Assembly (NCBI GenBank): GCA_946811695.1
Contig: OX328125.1
Location: 109,517,337 to 109,581,336, forward strand
Source: Gonocerus acuteangulatus
Lineage: Eukaryota > Arthropoda > Insecta > Hemiptera > Coreidae
DNA length: 64,000 nucleotides
Direction: 5' to 3'
A program made the position numbers and the translations under genes. The notes beneath the pieces are model-generated. The model saw only the letters and a list, made by a program, of their open reading frames with translations. It had not been told where the DNA came from and searched no databases. Positions 43,241 to 53,872 of the stretch are shown here, in pieces; within the stretch, counting starts at the first letter, position 1; each line of letters opens with the position of its first letter.

Positions 43241-44329
43241 CAGGGTGTCCCAGTATATGTGTCCAGCCCCTTTTCCTCCTAGAGTTGTTGGAATTTCGAA
43301 ATGAAACTTGGCAGGTCTTAGTTATGTTGCATGAGGTTACTTTTAAAGGTTTAGTTGACTTTGTAACATTCTCCAGTTTATCTCCAGCGCATCTAACTCT
43401 TGAGATTCCAATGGCGGCAGGTATATTTTATGACGAATTCTGATAGAAAATTTAATTTTAAGACTAATTTATTCCGAGACACCTTTTGATCCGACGCACC
43501 GTTTGCGCGTAAAACACAAAAAACTGACAAATATCGCCCTTTTGTAGACGAATTCCTATTTATCACTGAAACCAAGCCTTGTACGTAAAAACACCTCAAT
43601 GTAAACGTTGTAGCCTATTAATTTTCCTTTCAGATGATACCAAAATCAAAGTTGTAGATTGAATATTTAACGGGATATTATGAATGAAAAATATACCTAA
43701 AAAGTTTTAAAAAATAGCAATTCAGAAAATCGATATCAACAGAAAGTAGCTGTCATAAACAATAAAAAAAAGTACTTCTTACTTACTGAAAGTATATAAA
43801 AAGTATTATAAAACAGAACAGAATAAATTTCTCTTTCCATATGAAATTATTATATGATTAAACCCATCTCATCAATCGATCCAACATATGTTTTCATTCA
43901 TAATATCCCGTTAAATATTCAATCTACAACTTTGATCTTGGTATCATCTAAAAGGAAAATTAATAGGCTACAACGTTTGCATCGAGGTGTTTTTACGTAC
44001 AAGGCTTGGTTTCAGTGATAAATAGGAATTTGTCTACAAAAGGGCGATATTTGTCAGTTTTTTGCGTTTTACGCGCAAACGGTGCGTCGGATCAAAAGAT
44101 GTCTCAGAATAAATTAGTCTTAAAATTAAATTTTCTATCAGAATTCGTCATAAAAAATACCTGCTGCCATTGGAATCTCAAGAGTTAGATGAGCTGGAGA
44201 ATGTTACAAAGTCAACTAAACCTTCAAAAGAAACCTCATGCAACATAACTATGACCTACCTAGTTTCATTTCGAAATTCCAACAACTCTAGGAGGAAAAG
44301 GGGGTGGACACATATGCTGGGACACCCTG
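43241..44329. mobile_element. TA-flanked foldback MITE T1, ~440-bp arms
   Basis: The ends CAGGGTGTCCCAGTATATGT and CATATGCTGGGACACCCTG are flanked by TA (43239-43240, 44330-44331). The arms (43241-43690 and 43891-44329) are about 95 percent alike by eye, with a 200-bp loop. Both arms carry CGACGCACCGTTTGCGCGTA and the AAGCCTTGTACGTAAAAACA segment. No transposase. A transcript through it would fold into a long hairpin. Confidence 0.9.
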
Positions 44330-44381
44330 TATAAGAATATATCAGAAATGCCAAGAATGTCATCTCCTTTCTCCTAGATAA

Positions 44382-45596
44382 TCTACTATATATTTGTCAA
44401 ATACCACTCACTCACTCACTCACTCATCTATCAACGCCCAGCCCAAACCGCTCGACAGAAAATGTTGAAATTTTGCATGGACACTCCCTATATAACGTAG
44501 GCGCTCGCTAAGAAAGGATTTTTTGATATTCGTATTTTTAAGCATTTTTAGGGGGGTTTAAAGTTTGAGTTGGTTAGAGAAGGCAAGCCTAGGCAGCCTG
44601 CGTTGCTAGGACGATAAAGAACAGCTGTTACCGTACATTATCTATTTCATAGTATTATTTTTAATTGAATTTAATTTCAACTACGATGGCAGTCCTTGAA
44701 TTACTAGAAATAAACTGTCACTCATAGAGTTTGCGCTCATTGCTTCATTGCGTTTCTTTTCTCCCTGTTCCCGTCAGATAGGCTTGCCATATTTTTGGAA
44801 AGTTAACCCGGGACACATTAATATGGGGGGGGGGGGGGGGGGGGGGGTTGGGAATAACAACAGTACAAATTATAAGCAAAATGGTGAGTTTTAAGCCTAG
44901 CAACTAACGGGAAGGGGGAATCCTAAACTGTTAGTCTACCCTAACCTTAAAAATAAGAACAGAACTTTTTTTGCTACTTGATTTTCTTAAAAAAATCTCT
45001 CAGCTAAATAGTAGTGTCTGGCAGCTGGCAGCGCTGTGCAGGTAGTTCCAGCGTTTTACAGTTAGATTACTTCTCATATCTTTGACACTGTAGTAGTAAA
45101 AATGTTAATTGTAGAAAAGTAACCGATTTATAAAAGATTCTTATAAACATGAATTCATTACTTTTTACATCTTACAGCCTTTTCCGGGACATTGATAAAA
45201 CCGGGCGGGACACCGAAACAATTGCAAAATACCGGGACAGTCCCGGTCAAACCGTGATGTATGGTAAGCCTATCCTTAGAGTTTTCTAGGTGAGGCAATA
45301 ATATCCGGAACCCTTGCACAGCCTCCTCGCCTATAACCTCGGTAATGCTCGCAAATATAATGGGTGTTTCCAAATAACTTTTTGGAAACATAAACTTTTA
45401 AATTTTAACGCCCATTGAATAACATATAGTATGGCGGGAACCGTACTATAATAAACTGCACAAAATTATAAAGTAACGTAATTTTAATGAAACATTATTT
45501 AACGCAATAAAATAACTACTTATCTGCCGTGACGAAGCACGGGTATTCAGCTAGTAACTACTTATCTGCCGTGACGAAGCACGGGTATTCAGCTAG
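44382..45596 (+). mobile_element. Non-autonomous Helitron (copy C2) with canonical ends
   Basis: Starts TCTACTATATATTTGTCAAA after an A (44381) and ends CTAG followed by T (45597), i.e. insertion between A and T. The 3' end has the hairpin CCGTG-ACGAAG-CACGG about 9 nt before CTAG. The last 42 bp, including hairpin and CTAG, are present twice (45513-45554, 45555-45596). Homologous to C1 at 10.8-11.4 kb. A TIR element is nested at 44778-45273. No Rep/helicase coding. Confidence 0.85.
44778..45273. mobile_element. TIR element nested in Helitron C2
   Basis: The left ATAGGCTTGCCATA pairs with the right reverse complement ATAGGCTTACCATA. The segment is absent from copy C1, which proves insertion. 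It contains a G-run of about 21, and CCGGGACA words near both ends (CCCGGGACACATTAA; CCGGGACAGTCCCGG). The TSD is unclear. Confidence 0.75.
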
Positions 45597-46650
45597 TAAT
45601 ATTAATAAAGCTAATTTTCTAATCAATATTGTGTTGTGTGGAAATAAACCAAACAAACTCCAGATTTCTTCTTATTTGCATAACATAGAAAAAAAAAAAA
45701 AAAAAAAAAAGAAAAAATGCTGGCTATTCCATCGTTCCAGGAGGATGTTATTTTTGCATTTCCACCTTCCGCCATCACTGGACAATTCCATCGGGGAAGG
45801 AAAACAGGGCGACAATTCCGGAAAAATAATAACCCGATTGGAAAGCTACGCCGAGCTCTGGAACTAACTAGGTATTAAAGAGTAAGAATCGACGTGTTAC
45901 CATGTGAAAACAAAACTTTTATCGAAAATGTTAAAAAATAACTCTTAAAAAAATATTTAAAAGTTTAAGAGTTAAAGCTATTGAGGAACTCATAAAATAA
46001 AGTACATAAAATAAAAGTTAATGTTATACTTTCATTTTTTAAAATCTGAAATAAAAGTTTTTAATATTTTAATCACGAATTTTTAATAATAAGTGAAATA
46101 TTCTTTGTTTAAATTTTCTGTTGTTGTTTATATCCTGAAATATATTTGTTGACCCAAAACAAAAACTAAGCTTTAGCTTATTCCTTTCAAATCTTTCCTT
46201 TAATAGTATTTTAATAACAATTATTTAAAAAAAAAAAAAGAAAAAAAAATATATTAAAACCAGAAAGTTATTTTTGTACTTTTTCTTTTTTATAATAGAA
46301 ATAAAAGTAAAAGTTTAAAAACACTTTTTTTTAAATAAACTTTAACTATTATTTTTGACCCCTTCCTACAAGGTATAGTAAAAAATATTTATTCGGGTAT
46401 TTTTCCATTAAGAGGTAATATTACCTTGCAACTTTTTTTTTATTTTTTTTTATTTATTTATTTTTTTTACCATGGCCTTAAATGCTTCCTTAACAAATCA
46501 AAAATGATATCTAAGATTGTTTATGTGCCGGAACAGTTTTTAAATGTGCCGAAAATTCGATTTTTCAACTAAAGTCTCCATACATTTCAAAATTAAAAAC
46601 CATTTTTTTTATCTTTATTACAATGAATTCTGATAAGAATTGAAAAGAAA
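45597..46650. other. AT-rich DNA with one composition island
   Basis: At 45715-45885 a balanced-composition island is open on both strands (plus: MLAIPSFQEDVIFAFPPSAI...; minus: RSFPIGLLFFRNCRPVFLPR...). No family is recognised. The rest is A/T-rich with homopolymers. Confidence 0.3.
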
Positions 46651-47575
46651 AAAAAGTCCGTCACGCAGGAGCTGCATAATTAAGCACTTTCCTCTCAATA
46701 TTTGTAGTGTAGACTACATTACTGAATAATTTGCTTTAAATAACCTATATAAATAAAATAAAAACGTGAATAGTTCTGCTCATTTATATTTGTTACGAGA
46801 AATGTTCAATTATTAATTTTGTAAATAATTTGCTTCCAGAGTTATGTTAATACTTGATACTGTACTACTTAATAAATACAGAAAAACTTTATTTTCCGTC
46901 TTTTAATCTGACGCAGGAACAGGATACAGTCCCCCTAGTGGGGGATAGCGCTCCTCGCGGCAGGTTTGTGAACCTACGTCAGGCGGGCTAATTATAATGA
47001 AACAGAGTTTAAAGTAAACCCTCCTTTCCAATAGACCGATTTACTTCATTTATACAAAACTTCTTACTTATGAGATACCCACGACGTATACCGCGTTTCG
47101 TTACAATACAGCAGAAATTACGACCGGTATGAGTATATTAGTAATTTAGGCCCGGAGTAAACCCCCCCCCCTCCAAATAAACCGATTTAGTTTATTTTTA
47201 CAACCCATTTTTCCCTGTTGATTACCACCACGAATACCGAGTTTCGTCAAAATGTAAAAAAAATCACGGCTTGTAGTGGCAAATTGGTAATGGGGTCCGG
47301 AGTAAACCCCCCCCCCCTCCTAATGAACCGATTTAGTTTATTTTTACAAAGTATTTCTCTCTTTAGATCAACATAACGAATACCAAGTTTCATGGAAATA
47401 TAACAAAAACTACGGCTGGCATGGTCAAATTAGTGTTTGGGGTCCGGGGTAAACCCCCCCTCCCGGTGGACCGATTTTGGTGGTTAACGAACTCGTTCAA
47501 TCGTTTGCTAATTGAACGCTATATACCACGTTTCGTGAAGAAAAAACAAAACCTCTGGCCGCTATCGTGTTAACA

Positions 47576-47668
<93 letters not shown>

Positions 47669-47775
47669 TTTAACGGGAGTCATTTTCGGTGTCTACTAGG
47701 TAGGATCGATAAAGATTTGAAGAAATATTTCAAAAATTCCGTCATGAGTGCTACTTTCCTTCGGAGGAAAGTGCT
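46651..47775 (-). mobile_element. Family A DINE-like element, copy A6, complete
   Basis: The 3' terminus (AAGTCCGTCACGCAGGAGCT) is at 46651 and the 5' terminus (TTTCCTTCGGAGGAAAGTGC) at 47775. The core is (CA)n(TA)n at 47575-47664. Two to three internal repeats remain. It serves as the uninterrupted reference for A4. Confidence 0.86.
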
Positions 47776-47958
47776 AAAAAAGTCTAGCTTAACAATCCGA
47801 ATTCTTTTACACGTATATATATATATATAACATTGTTTTTTCAAATTTTTTTTTGTTTCATTGTGTAATTAGATGTATTATGAATTGAAGAAGTAGATAT
47901 ATGGGTATAATCTAAATTGTGTAATTATATATAAGTATATGTAATAATTGTTTATATA

Positions 47959-48035
47959 AGTGTATATAACGATTGTATGTATAAGTGTATATAACGATTG
48001 TATGTATAAGTGTATATAACGATTGTATGTATAAG
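47959..48035. repeat. 25-bp minisatellite, about 3 copies
   Basis: The unit GTGTATATAACGATTGTATG plus TATAA is repeated three times, with a diverged fourth at each side. Confidence 0.85.
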
Positions 48036-48039
48036 TATT

Positions 48040-48460
48040 TGTGAAAAATGTATTTATATCTACATTTAACAATTGTATTGGGTGAATGGCCTTTGTTGCG
48101 GATTTTTACAAATAAATAAAGAAAATAAATAAGAACACTAAGATGACGGAGTTCCTCCTGGAGAGATTATTGTCTAGATTTTTTAGGTACTGGGGTATTA
48201 CTGTAAAGGTAATACTCTCTGACAAGCGGAAAGTGTAAAAAAATAAGGGAATTCCCTCAGTTTTTGTAGAGAAAAAGATAGAGAATTATACGATAGCCAT
48301 CCCTTCACTACCTTAGAATGGGATGTCATCTTCTTTCAAGATTCTCGCTTCTAATCATATCTCGTATCTAGCTTCTTCCAGATTGGGGGAACCAACGGAC
48401 TAAGGGATTAATGTAATTTTTTAAGGAATCTTTGAAGATAATATGGATGTGATCTATGAA
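48040..48460. other. Unassigned DNA
   Basis: No gene or repeat recognised. Confidence 0.3.
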
Positions 48461-48467
48461 GATAACC

Positions 48468-48690
48468 CCTTCCCCCCCCCCCCGAAATTTTGTTTTGGTC
48501 AGAACATTTCATGTGAAAAAGAGCCTATACCAACGAAAAATGTCTTGTGAATTTAACGTGGTCAACTAGGTGTCCCGAGGACCTTAAAACTCACCATCTT
48601 ACCCTAAAATATTAAAAAAAATTCCTACACCTCAAATTCCTAGGTGCTCCCAGCCCCCCTTCCCGAAATTATTTTGTATATACGCCAGTG
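48468..48690. mobile_element. Degenerate hAT-type MITE (copy D5)
   Basis: A C-run with GAAATTTTG on the left and CCCCCTTCCCGAAATTATTT, TATATACGCCAGTG on the right match D1-D4. The left TIR has been lost. Confidence 0.55.
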
Positions 48691-48766
48691 GAAAATAAAG
48701 TAAAGGATTTCGTGTTTCTTTGTAAAGTAGATTTTATTTTTTCAAAAGCTAATGCGATATCACTGT

Positions 48767-50185
48767 CCGCCGCACACTGGGCAAAAATCCACTTTTAGGG
48801 CGACAAAATTATTTTTTTGTGTTTTTCAATATTTTTGAGGTCACTGAGATAGGGAAAAATATTTTAAAAAATCGTTGAGCCATAGTTTTTAGTATATCCA
48901 ACAAACAAATGTTTTAGACACACAAATTGTTTGACAAAATAGATACAAATTGGGAAAACATTTTGTAAATCTATGGAACATTTAGGTAGTACCTTTTTAC
49001 ATCTATTATTTACATAAACATAATACATATATTCATAAAAAATAATACATACGCTATAATTCGAAAATAAATAACAAAAATAGACTAACAACTTGAAGAA
49101 AAAAGTAATTGTACTGACTGTTTTTGTTTTTTTTTAATAATAACAAATATATACAATTATATTATGCACTAAAAACGAATTATCCATCAATCATCGTCTG
49201 ATTCTATACTGCTACATCCGTCAGCATTTTGTTTTGACGAGTCAGTATCGTCTGCCTCATTTTCTAATGACAGTTCTTCAAGTGGATCATGTGTTAAACT
49301 ACACTTACATTGGCTAATTACCTATACATCGGTAACATGAAATTTAAATAATCATGTATAGTTTCTGTTCAAAAAATGGAAAAGTAATTACAAGAACAAA
49401 ACTGCAATAAACACTGGAAAAATGTTCCCTTTCTTAGAGTCCGATTAATATTCCCTTCCGCGCCCGTTCATGATCCAAGAAAGTAAATATTTACATTTTA
49501 CCTTAATCCTACTAATACTAGACAGTATTTAGTAAGTGATTTGTAAAATTTTTTTTTTAATTTTGTCCACCTAAAATGTGATTTTCGCCCACTGTGCGCC
49601 GCGGATTCTTCAGCTTCTATCTGACTGCCTAAAGTAAATTTAAATTTGCATTAAAAGGGGGAAGAAGGGGGAGCTGAAAGTCTCAAGACAGTAAAATAGA
49701 AGCTTAAGGCTTATCGAAAAAAAATATTTGGAAGTGGAACTTTGTGGAACTTTTTTTAAAACCTTACTCAAACTTGAGTAATCCACAAAATATGAAAAAT
49801 CTAGTAATAATTTCATTAATATTTTTTTTTCTTCGATATGCCTTTCTGTTATTAGATATATATTATATATTTATAAAGAACATACCACTAGGTAATAAAT
49901 CCACTGTGAAAAGAATTTTTAAAACTTGCACACAATTTTTAAAACACAACTTAAAAGGACCTTAGTTGGAACGAGACTAAACCGAGGAAGTGGAAGAAAC
50001 TAGCAATGGTTGCCTTCCTTATTGTTTTAAACAGGTTTTGGGTTAAAATAGATAGAAAAAAAAGTTCGGTTTTTAATGAATAGAAGACTTGAGCACGTTT
50101 TGACACGTAAATTGACTTTCTACGACGACATCACATTTTCGACTTTTGTCGCCGTAAAACAGTCGCTTTGCCCAGTGTGCGCCGG
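48767..50185. mobile_element. TIR element(s), CCGCCGCACACTGGGC group
   Basis: The left end CCGCCGCACACTGGGCAAAA (48767) pairs with a right end at 49605 (reverse complement CCGCGGCGCACAGTGGGCGA) and also with a second right end at 50185 (CCGGCGCACACTGGGCAAAG). CGACAAAA words follow the ends. Either one element carries an extra internal end, or two copies overlap. It contains a short acidic coding remnant. The TIR is close to that of the 642-1528 element. Confidence 0.65.
49187..49321 (-). CDS. Acidic C-terminal exon remnant inside the TIR element
   Basis: After an AG at 49322 the minus strand is open for 44 codons to a TGA at 49187-49189. The peptide contains CKCSLTHDPLEELSLENEAD and ends SSIESDDD, rich in Asp, Glu and Ser. 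Acidic C-termini are common in DNA-transposon proteins, and its place between TIRs suggests a transposase tail, but no catalytic domain is seen. Identity unknown. Confidence 0.35.
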   Translation of the reverse strand, partial: VISQCKCSLTHDPLEELSLENEADDTDSSKQNADGCSSIESDDD

Positions 50186-50266
50186 TCAGGTTTTTGTTTG
50201 TATAAAATACGCATATAAACTTGAAATATTATGAAGTTACATCAGATGTTTCAAAATAAATTAAAT

Positions 50267-50500
50267 ACTCATCCGCTAGCGATCAGGCATCCTAATAAAA
50301 TATATACACATCCGTTAGCGATCAGGCATCCTAATAAAATATATACTCATCCGCTAGCGATCAGGCATCCTAATAAAATATATACACATCCGTTAGCGAT
50401 CAGGCATCCTAATAAAATATATACTCATCCGTTAGCGATCAGGCATCCTAATAAAATATATACTCATCCGTTAGCGATCAGGCATCCTTATAAAAATACT
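50267..50500. repeat. 39-bp minisatellite, 6 copies
   Basis: The unit begins ACTCATCCGCTAGCGATCAG (about 50267, 50306, 50345, 50384, 50423, 50462). The plus strand is open as a 13-residue repeat (THPLAIRHPNKIY) because 39 is divisible by three. No function is inferred. Confidence 0.92.
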
Positions 50501-50776
50501 ATCTCTTAAAAAAATGTTCAGGTTTGTTACCCGGCACAATCTGCCAACCGGAACACTGTTTCACTGGTAAAAATCGAACGAAAAAAAACATTCCCATTAC
50601 AGATATGGTATTTCTAGGCATTCTAGCTATGCCGCGACTCGTTAGGTATAATCACCTTGAGCAGAGCATTATTTCGAAATATCTTTTCGTTTATTTTGGA
50701 TTATAAACACCCTAGTTTGGATATGAAAAAAAAAAATATGCTTTACTGTAATGCTTCTCTATACACAATATTATAC

Positions 50777-50926
50777 CTATAGCCATTGTGGATCAAGCAT
50801 ACACTTGACACCTGACAGAGCCACATAAAGCTGACCGTGCGGAAAACAGCTAATACTTAGATCCACACCCACAACTTTCAGCCTCTGACCTTGGGCTTCA
50901 TTAAATATCATCGCGAAACTAATAAT
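50777..50926 (-). pseudogene. Helitron Pif1-type helicase C-terminal remnant
   Basis: The minus strand encodes SFAMIFNEAQGQRLKVVGVD followed by CFPHGQLYVALSGVK and a stop at 50777. This matches helicase motifs V-VI of Helitron RepHel proteins (AFAMTINKAQGQTL...VGIDL...CFSHGQLYVACSRV). Lys after Asn has become Glu, and the Arg finger of SRV is Gly, so it is inactive. The rest of RepHel (zinc finger, HUH Rep, motifs I-IV) is not in the window. It is the only evidence here of an autonomous Helitron. Confidence 0.82.
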
Positions 50927-50945
50927 AATTATCGGCTCACTGATA

Positions 50946-51160
50946 ATTGAATGCTATATGCAGCGGCGCGCCTACAACCTACAAACGTCGACGCGATTCT
51001 TTACGTTGGGATAACTTTTTTATCTATAAGCCGATCGAAATGAAACTAAAACCAAATGTTAAGTGAAGCTTACCACATTATATCAGTGAAACACTCGTCT
51101 AAATCGGATAAGCAGTTTCTGAGATTAGTGTGCAAAAACACACAGACAAAATTCTATGAA
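50946..51160 (-). repeat. Repeat piece flanking the Helitron helicase remnant
   Basis: GCGGCGCGCCTACAACCTAC, TTGGGATAACTTTTTTATC, AAATCGGATAAGCAGTTTCT and CAAAAACACACAGACAAA are wording typical of arthropod interspersed repeats. It may be the remainder of the same Helitron. Confidence 0.4.
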
Positions 51161-51213
51161 TCATTGTTTTAGGTGCGTTTGCGTTGATAAAGGCCCGATC
51201 AGTTACATTTTTA

Positions 51214-51214
51214 T

Positions 51215-51254
<40 letters not shown>
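51214..51254. repeat. (TA)n microsatellite
   Basis: Interrupted AT repeat ending TATGTTTATACACGAG. Confidence 0.9.
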
Positions 51255-51256
<2 letters not shown>

Positions 51257-51600
51257 TATACACGAGTTTGTGTTTATTAGGACGAAGTAATAAATTGCTT
51301 CTACTTAGAAATAATTTCTTCCTTGTAAGCAATTAGGGAATTAAATGTTTAAAAGTTTCTATCATCATTTTGAGAATTCCTTCCATCTCGGAAAAGTTTT
51401 CTGTACGAAATGAGCAGCCATTACTCTCATTGGACTCCAATTTATAGGATTTAGTCCTTATCGTCCTCCATTAGTCCAATCTATTCTGACATTTTATCTT
51501 ACAATTGGCAGGCTTAGATTTTTCAAGATGGCTTCTTTGGTGGTCACTTACAACAGTGATTTGAAAACTTTTTTCATACCACCAAAAAAAAATATATATA
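51255..51600. other. Unassigned AT-rich DNA
   Basis: No gene or repeat recognised. Confidence 0.3.
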
Positions 51601-51602
51601 TA

Positions 51603-51772
51603 ATGGAGGCTCATGGCCTGGTGGCATATAACACTCTGTGCCAAGGATCATGGGTTCGATTTCCAGTATGAGCTGGTGGCTCTTCTTAGGGATCAGTCCT
51701 ATCCTGGGTAGAAAAGGGTGGTAACCGTCCTAAAATTCTTAGTTAATAATAACGGACGTTAAAATTTAAATA
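51603..51772 (+). mobile_element. tRNA-headed SINE, GGACG tail family
   Basis: Head ATGGAGGCTCATGGCCTGGT with B box GGGTTCGATTTCC; body GATCAGTCCTATCCTGGGTA and AAAAGGGTGGTAACC; tail CGTCC...GGACG stem then TTAAAATTTAAATAAA. The flanks ATACCACCAAAA and ATACCATCAAAA may be the TSD. Confidence 0.82.
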
Positions 51773-51928
51773 AATACCATCAAAATATGAGTCAAATAAA
51801 CATATGCGTTCTTCATAAATCTTGGACCTTCCTATTTAGACGTCTATAATAGCAAAACATTGCAGCTGGAAACTAAAATCAGGAATAGAAATTCTTTCTG
51901 GCGAAGATGCTTGATGGAAAATACCTAT

Positions 51929-51965
<37 letters not shown>

Positions 51966-52356
51966 CATATATATGTGTATATATATAAGATATATAGCTA
52001 TGAAGTTTTAGCTCTCATCGAGAACTTTGGGATGTGCCATTAGTAAATAAAAAAAAATAGTTTTAACTATAAGCTTTATATTTACATGTAGACGTAAAAA
52101 CTACACTCGTGACATTAAAACTGAGTACGACTTTGGGCGCCAGTTTATGACTAAATATTAAGCCGAACGAACAAAAAAATGAATGTTTCTTTATTTTTTT
52201 AATTGTTTTAAAAAAAGTTGGATAAAGAGGAAACGACGACAAGCGTGCACTTAAAAGTTAAAATTAATGTTTTTATGATGGAAAAATTACACATCTGAAA
52301 GGTCTCGGTGATAGCTATAACTTTTGTCTTATGCAATTTTTGGATATGTCTATGGC
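51773..52356. other. Unassigned DNA with (TA)n at 51931-51995
   Basis: No gene. A compound AT microsatellite (ATATGTATATATATACATAT and similar) occupies the middle. Confidence 0.4.
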
Positions 52357-52792
52357 TGGGCCTACATTGGACCCGTATTCTCCCGATCTGGTCCAATCCG
52401 ATTTCTTTTGGTCAACAGCGGCCCACGTTAGGGCCGACATTGGTCCCGACCCGTTCCGATTTGATCTATTCACACCTCGTCAGTAATGACCTCGTAGTGA
52501 AGTAAAAAAGTTGTTATAAATTTTATTGCTTTCATTTTTAACAAAAAATGCACTGAAATCGGTTAAGATGTAGAGGCTGTAGAACGTTTTGAAACACAAT
52601 ATGGCGTTTGGCGCCATTTTTCGAAATTGGTCTAGAAACAAACAAGTTTGAACGGCCGAGAATCGATGGCCATCGGATCGGGTCGGGTCGGGACCAATAT
52701 AGGCACCTCTATTGAGGTGCATGTGTTTGTTTTTCTTCCAACAGTCGGAGGCTAAGGGATCTGATCGGACGGAACGAATGTAGGTGCCCCGC
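52357..52792. mobile_element. TIR element, GGGC(AC)CTACATT ends
   Basis: The left GGGCCTACATTGGACCCGT pairs with the right reverse complement GGGCACCTACATTCGTTCCG. Internally CGACATTGGTCCCGACCCG and CGGGTCGGGACCAATATAGG form a second inverted pair. The interior has AAAAATGCACTGAAATCGG. No transposase, no clear TSD. A TA-MITE end remnant (GGGACACTCTGTTTATA) lies beside it. Confidence 0.6.
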
Positions 52793-53030
52793 ATATATGG
52801 GACACTCTGTTTATAAATCTTGTTGCGATGTGTGTATATTAGTTGTTCCCCCGTGGAATAGAATAATCCCATAAGCTGAATATCGGCGAACATTTTCTAT
52901 GACGAATAATGAGGGTTCATTGTGAATCAAATGATTAAAATGCTGGTAGTGGGAGGAATGTTTTGGTCTTGCAATGGAATTCGTTTTATAGCCCCCTCGT
53001 CTATCTGAAAGAGTTTTATTCAAAGCAAAA

Positions 53031-53155
53031 ATAGTCTGACTCGCAGGAACTCCATCATCTTAGTTCCTTCATATCCCTACTGCCTTTAGTAAAGGAATAG
53101 AAGCAGTTTTTGGTAGATTTTGATCTTTCATGAAAAATATAATATAAATTTTTAA
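53031..53155 (-). mobile_element. Family B 3'-end fragment
   Basis: GTCTGACTCGCAGGAACTCC, ATCTTAGTTCC and TTGGTAGATTTTGATCTTTC match the family B 3' end; part of the subterminal repeat is deleted. Confidence 0.65.
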
Positions 53156-53696
53156 AGAGAATGAAGATGTAAGGCGCCACAACAGGAAAATGGCATCTGA
53201 AGCGGAAATGATGGGCCCCGCCTTCTCAGCGATCCCTCTAAGAAAGCACTATGACGTTAATAGTAAAACAAGGTATTTTAGTAAAACGAGGTAGGAAAAT
53301 GGGAAATGTATTGGTAGTAGCATTTTCAATTTATTTTATTGCATACAGGGTTTCCCCATTGCAAGGAGTTGACCTTATATTATGTTTTTAGTCCTATGTT
53401 AGTAATATATTCATAAGCATACCCCAACATAAAACTTACACATATGTTCTATTTACATAAGACACAGATATTTTGTGAAATAATAAAGTTTAACTTAAAA
53501 TAAATGAAAATAATTACTATAATCTTCTATGCATTAAATTTAAGGAATATTTCTATACATATACTAAATATACAATACAATTTAGTAACCAAGAAGTGAT
53601 TATTAAAAATTATTTTTGGATAAAGAAAACAGTGCAAAAAATGGATTACTTAATCTTAAATGTTGGCTTTTTTTGTGTGTGTGTGTGTGTGTGTTT
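53156..53696. other. AT-rich DNA, no gene
   Basis: No supported feature; a TG run at 53675-53694 precedes the next element. Confidence 0.35.
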
Positions 53697-53697
53697 T

Positions 53698-53816
53698 AGC
53701 ACTTTCCTCCGAAGGAATCTAGCTATTGAGGTTGGACTCATGACGGAATTTTTGAAAAATTTCTTCAAATCTTTATCGATCCTACCTAGTAGACACCGAA
53801 AATGGCCCCCGTTAAA

Positions 53817-53872
<56 letters not shown>

